Origin: Halobiforma lacisalsi AJ5
GTDB taxonomy: Archaea > Halobacteriota > Halobacteria > Halobacteriales > Natrialbaceae
Assembly: GCF_000226975.2 (NCBI RefSeq)
Contig: NZ_CP019285.1
Span: 3,410,001 to 3,474,000 of the forward strand
Direction of reading: 5' to 3'
DNA: 64,000 nt
Made by a program: the position numbers and the translations under genes. The notes under the pieces are model-generated. The model was not told where the DNA came from, made no database searches, and was given only the letters and a program-made list of their open reading frames with translations. Positions 62,055 through 64,000 of this stretch are shown one piece after another (position 1 is the first letter of the stretch; every line of letters starts with the position of its first letter).

Positions 62055-62063
62055 ATAACAATC
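62055..62063 (+). promoter_or_regulatory. ATAACAATC element upstream of phosphodiesterase 4
   Basis: 36 bases before ATG 62100; a 5' UTR of about 10 bases would follow. GTG 62079 would be only 15 bases away, too close for a start. Confidence 0.45.
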
Positions 62064-62099
62064 AGTGCTCCCGGTGGGGTGACGAACGAACCCGCCTCT

Positions 62100-63743
62100 A
62101 TGACTCGAACTGGAACTGGAAACGGAACTGGAAACGGTACTGGAGCGCGAACTCGAGCCAGCGATACGGACCGCGCCTTCGTCCTCGGCATCGACGGCGT
62201 CCCCTGGAACCTCTTGCGGGACTGGATCGACGCCGGCGAACTCCCCTCGTTCCGTCGCCTCCGAGACGAGGGCGTCGCCGCGCCGCTCGAGAGCACGACG
62301 CCGCCGACGACGCCCGCCGCCTGGCCGACGATCGCGACCGGTGCACGGCCGGACAACCACGGCATCTACGGCTTCCAGCGCGTCGAGGGCGACTACACCC
62401 AGCAGATGAACACGAGCGCCGACCGGGAGCAACCGGCGCTGTGGGACCTGCTCTCGCCGGCCGTCGTCGGCAACGTCCCGATGACCTATCCCGCAAGCGA
62501 AATCGACGGGAAGATGGTCGCGGGGATGATGTCCCCCGCGACCAACGAGCGGTTCGCTCACCCCGACGGCCTCGCCGACGAGATCGACGACGAGATTCCC
62601 GACTACCGGATCGGGCTCAACTGGTACGACTACGCCGGCGAGGAAGCCCGGTTCCGTGACGACCTGAACTCCCTGGTCGCGGCGCGTCGTGCCCTCATGG
62701 ACCGCCTCATGGACGTCGACGATTGGCGGCTCTTCTTCTTCGTGTTCACCGCGCCCGACCGCCTCCAGCATCTCATCTGGGACGAGAACGTCATCCTCGA
62801 GCACTACACACTGCTCGACGACATCCTCGGGGACGTCCTCGAGTACGCCGACGAACACGACGCCAACCTCTTCGTGGCCTCCGACCACGGTTTCGGCCCG
62901 ATCTCGACGTTCGTCAACCTGAACGCGGTCCTCGAGCGGGAGGGGTTCCTCTCGCGGAAGGACCGCAGCGCGGCCGGCAGCTCGCTGGCCAGCCTCGGCG
63001 TGACGAAGTCGAACGTCCTCGGCGCCCTGAAACGGGTCGGGATCGACGAAAAACGGTTCATCCAGTCGCTTCCCAAGGGACTGGTCGACGGCGTCGCCGA
63101 GCAGGTACCCGGCGACCACGGGCTGTACGACGTCGACTTCGACGACACGATCGCGTTCGCACACGGTCCGAGCTACGTCTACGTCAACGACACCGAGCGG
63201 TTCGCGGAGGGAACCGTCGCGCCCGCCAACGTGGACTCGGTCAAGCGCGAACTTCGAGACGCCTTCGAGGAGGTCACCGATCCCGAAACCGGCGAGCAGG
63301 TCCTGTCGATTTACGACGGCGACGACGCCTTCCCCGACGACGAGGCCTCGCCGGACCTGATCCTCGTCGGCGAGGACGGCTACGAGGAGAAGACGCGGCT
63401 CGCCGACGACGTCTTCGAATCCGCCGGGAAGAAGGCCGCGAGCCACCGCAGCGAGGGCGTGTTCTTCGCCCGCGGGCCGACGATCGACGGCTCGAGCGAG
63501 GCGGGGGGGCCCCCCGACCTCTCGGTTGCGGACGTGGCTCCGACGCTGCTGCACAGCATCGGCGAGCCGATCCCAGCCGGGGTCGACGGCGACGTGCGGA
63601 CCGAGTTGCTCGAGACCGACACGGATCCGACGGTCCGGAACGTGGGGACGCAGGCGGCCACCGGTGCTGGTGGAGACGGGAGCGAAGACGAGGACTTCGA
63701 CGACGTCGAGGAACGCCTGAAAGGCCTCGGATATATGGGGTGA
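62100..63743 (+). CDS. Alkaline phosphatase superfamily phosphodiesterase, paralogue 4
   Basis: 547 residues from ATG 62100. An N-terminal Thr/Gly repeat (TRTGTGNGTGNGTG, encoded by a 6-base ACTGGA-type repeat) leads into RAFVLGIDGVPWNLL. Metal-site motifs equal those of paralogue 1: TTPPTTPAAWPTIATG, APDRLQHLIWDEN, ASDHGFGPI, ASHRSEGVFFARG. It ends in RLKGLGYMG. It is the closest relative of the enzyme at 3646 and, like it, sits beside a deacetylase. The extra GTG start at 62079 is rejected by promoter spacing. Confidence 0.88.
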   Translation: MTRTGTGNGTGNGTGARTRASDTDRAFVLGIDGVPWNLLRDWIDAGELPSFRRLRDEGVAAPLESTTPPTTPAAWPTIATGARPDNHGIYGFQRVEGDYTQQMNTSADREQPALWDLLSPAVVGNVPMTYPASEIDGKMVAGMMSPATNERFAHPDGLADEIDDEIPDYRIGLNWYDYAGEEARFRDDLNSLVAARRALMDRLMDVDDWRLFFFVFTAPDRLQHLIWDENVILEHYTLLDDILGDVLEYADEHDANLFVASDHGFGPISTFVNLNAVLEREGFLSRKDRSAAGSSLASLGVTKSNVLGALKRVGIDEKRFIQSLPKGLVDGVAEQVPGDHGLYDVDFDDTIAFAHGPSYVYVNDTERFAEGTVAPANVDSVKRELRDAFEEVTDPETGEQVLSIYDGDDAFPDDEASPDLILVGEDGYEEKTRLADDVFESAGKKAASHRSEGVFFARGPTIDGSSEAGGPPDLSVADVAPTLLHSIGEPIPAGVDGDVRTELLETDTDPTVRNVGTQAATGAGGDGSEDEDFDDVEERLKGLGYMG

Positions 63744-63876
63744 GTCCGTCCGAGCGGCGCCAGCTACTCGAGCGAGCGTCCGGCAGTCGTTGGAGATCGC
63801 TGTTGGGTTTGTACGGTGACCCGGTCGGGAAACCGGTCGCGACAGTACCGGAATTTGAAACGCGGCACAAGCTTCC

Positions 63877-63904
63877 TATGCCATAGTGATGTACCGCTGG
63901 CATA
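63877..63904. promoter_or_regulatory. Inverted repeat TATGCCA-N14-TGGCATA abutting an ATG
   Basis: Seven-base perfect arms with a 14-base spacer. The right arm ends directly before ATG 63905. It is a candidate operator covering the start region of the last gene. Confidence 0.5.
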
Positions 63905-64000
63905 ATGGTCAACCGGGAGTTTTCGAGACGAAGGTGGCTGAAATTAGCCGCGGTCGGTGGCGGTGTCGCGACGCTTGCGGGCTGTAGCGATTCCGACCCG
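63905..64000 (+). CDS. Tat-exported lipoprotein, start only
   Basis: 32 residues visible: MVNREFSRRRWLKLAAVGGG is a twin-arginine signal (RRRWLK) and VATLAGC is a lipobox with Cys at about residue 27. Such N-termini are common in haloarchaeal substrate-binding proteins and other anchored proteins. The mature part is outside the window. Confidence 0.7.
   Translation, partial: MVNREFSRRRWLKLAAVGGGVATLAGCSDSDP

Noticed and set aside
1-64000. CRISPR arrays, rRNA or tRNA genes
   Set aside because: No regularly spaced direct repeats with unique spacers, and no rRNA- or tRNA-like conserved sequence was found on either strand by eye. A short or diverged tRNA could be missed without a covariance search.

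Overview
The window is high-GC archaeal DNA from a halophilic archaeon (class Halobacteria). The predicted proteins are strongly acidic, many transcripts look leaderless, haloarchaeal DUF families recur, and there are a Tat-exported surface protein, an Mrp-type antiporter operon and an IS1341-type element. I see no rRNA, tRNA or CRISPR array. Genus cannot be fixed from the sequence; a Natrialbales-type genome is a guess.

Layout. 1-17.7 kb is a surface-polysaccharide or glycosylation block. It holds a large membrane protein (cut by the window edge), a PP-loop enzyme, a nucleotide-pyrophosphatase-type phosphodiesterase, a polysaccharide deacetylase, and an operon of Gfo/Idh oxidoreductase, DUF362 protein (frameshifted) and NAD-dependent epimerase. 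A DUF354 glycosyltransferase-like protein follows. A five-gene minus-strand operon (acetyltransferase, aminotransferase, 3-dehydrogenase, 6-dehydrogenase, glycosyltransferase) looks like a WbpD-E-B-A route to a UDP-diacetamido-uronic acid. 18-26.5 kb carries regulators (two DUF7344-like, PadR, ArsR-like, a membrane HTH protein), a DUF1616 protein, a zinc-ribbon protein and a very acidic 672-residue surface protein. 26.6-32.8 kb holds a sugar epimerase, an ABC-transporter pseudogene, a cyclic amidohydrolase, pyrD and a thiolase with serine replacing both catalytic cysteines. 32.9-41.4 kb is a nine-gene Mrp-type cation/proton antiporter operon with three large proton-channel subunits. 41.5-53 kb returns to surface biology: a degenerate integrase, two more phosphodiesterases, a FemAB/GNAT-like ligase, DUF1616, a second large membrane protein and a flippase. 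53-57.4 kb has a Tat-exported beta-helix protein and an IS1341-type element whose tnpB is interrupted by a truncated IS1595-type element. 57.4-64 kb has a sulfatase, a ribbon-helix-helix protein, an ATP-grasp ligase, a second deacetylase/phosphodiesterase pair and the start of a Tat lipoprotein.

How it fits together. The glycan genes could make activated sugars, assemble and flip lipid-linked glycans, and trim or decorate them with deacetylase, phosphodiesterase, sulfatase and ligase activities. Three observations stand out. (1) A nine-base element, consensus ATAACAAAG, sits at the TATA position, usually 24-28 bases before an ATG, in front of most of the surface genes, whereas housekeeping genes have ordinary TATA boxes at the same spacing. 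(2) In several of these units that first ATG opens a tiny leader ORF whose stop overlaps the start of the real gene, which carries its own Shine-Dalgarno sequence. (3) Four phosphodiesterases and one small ribbon-helix-helix protein share a C-terminal RLxxLGY(L/M) tail.
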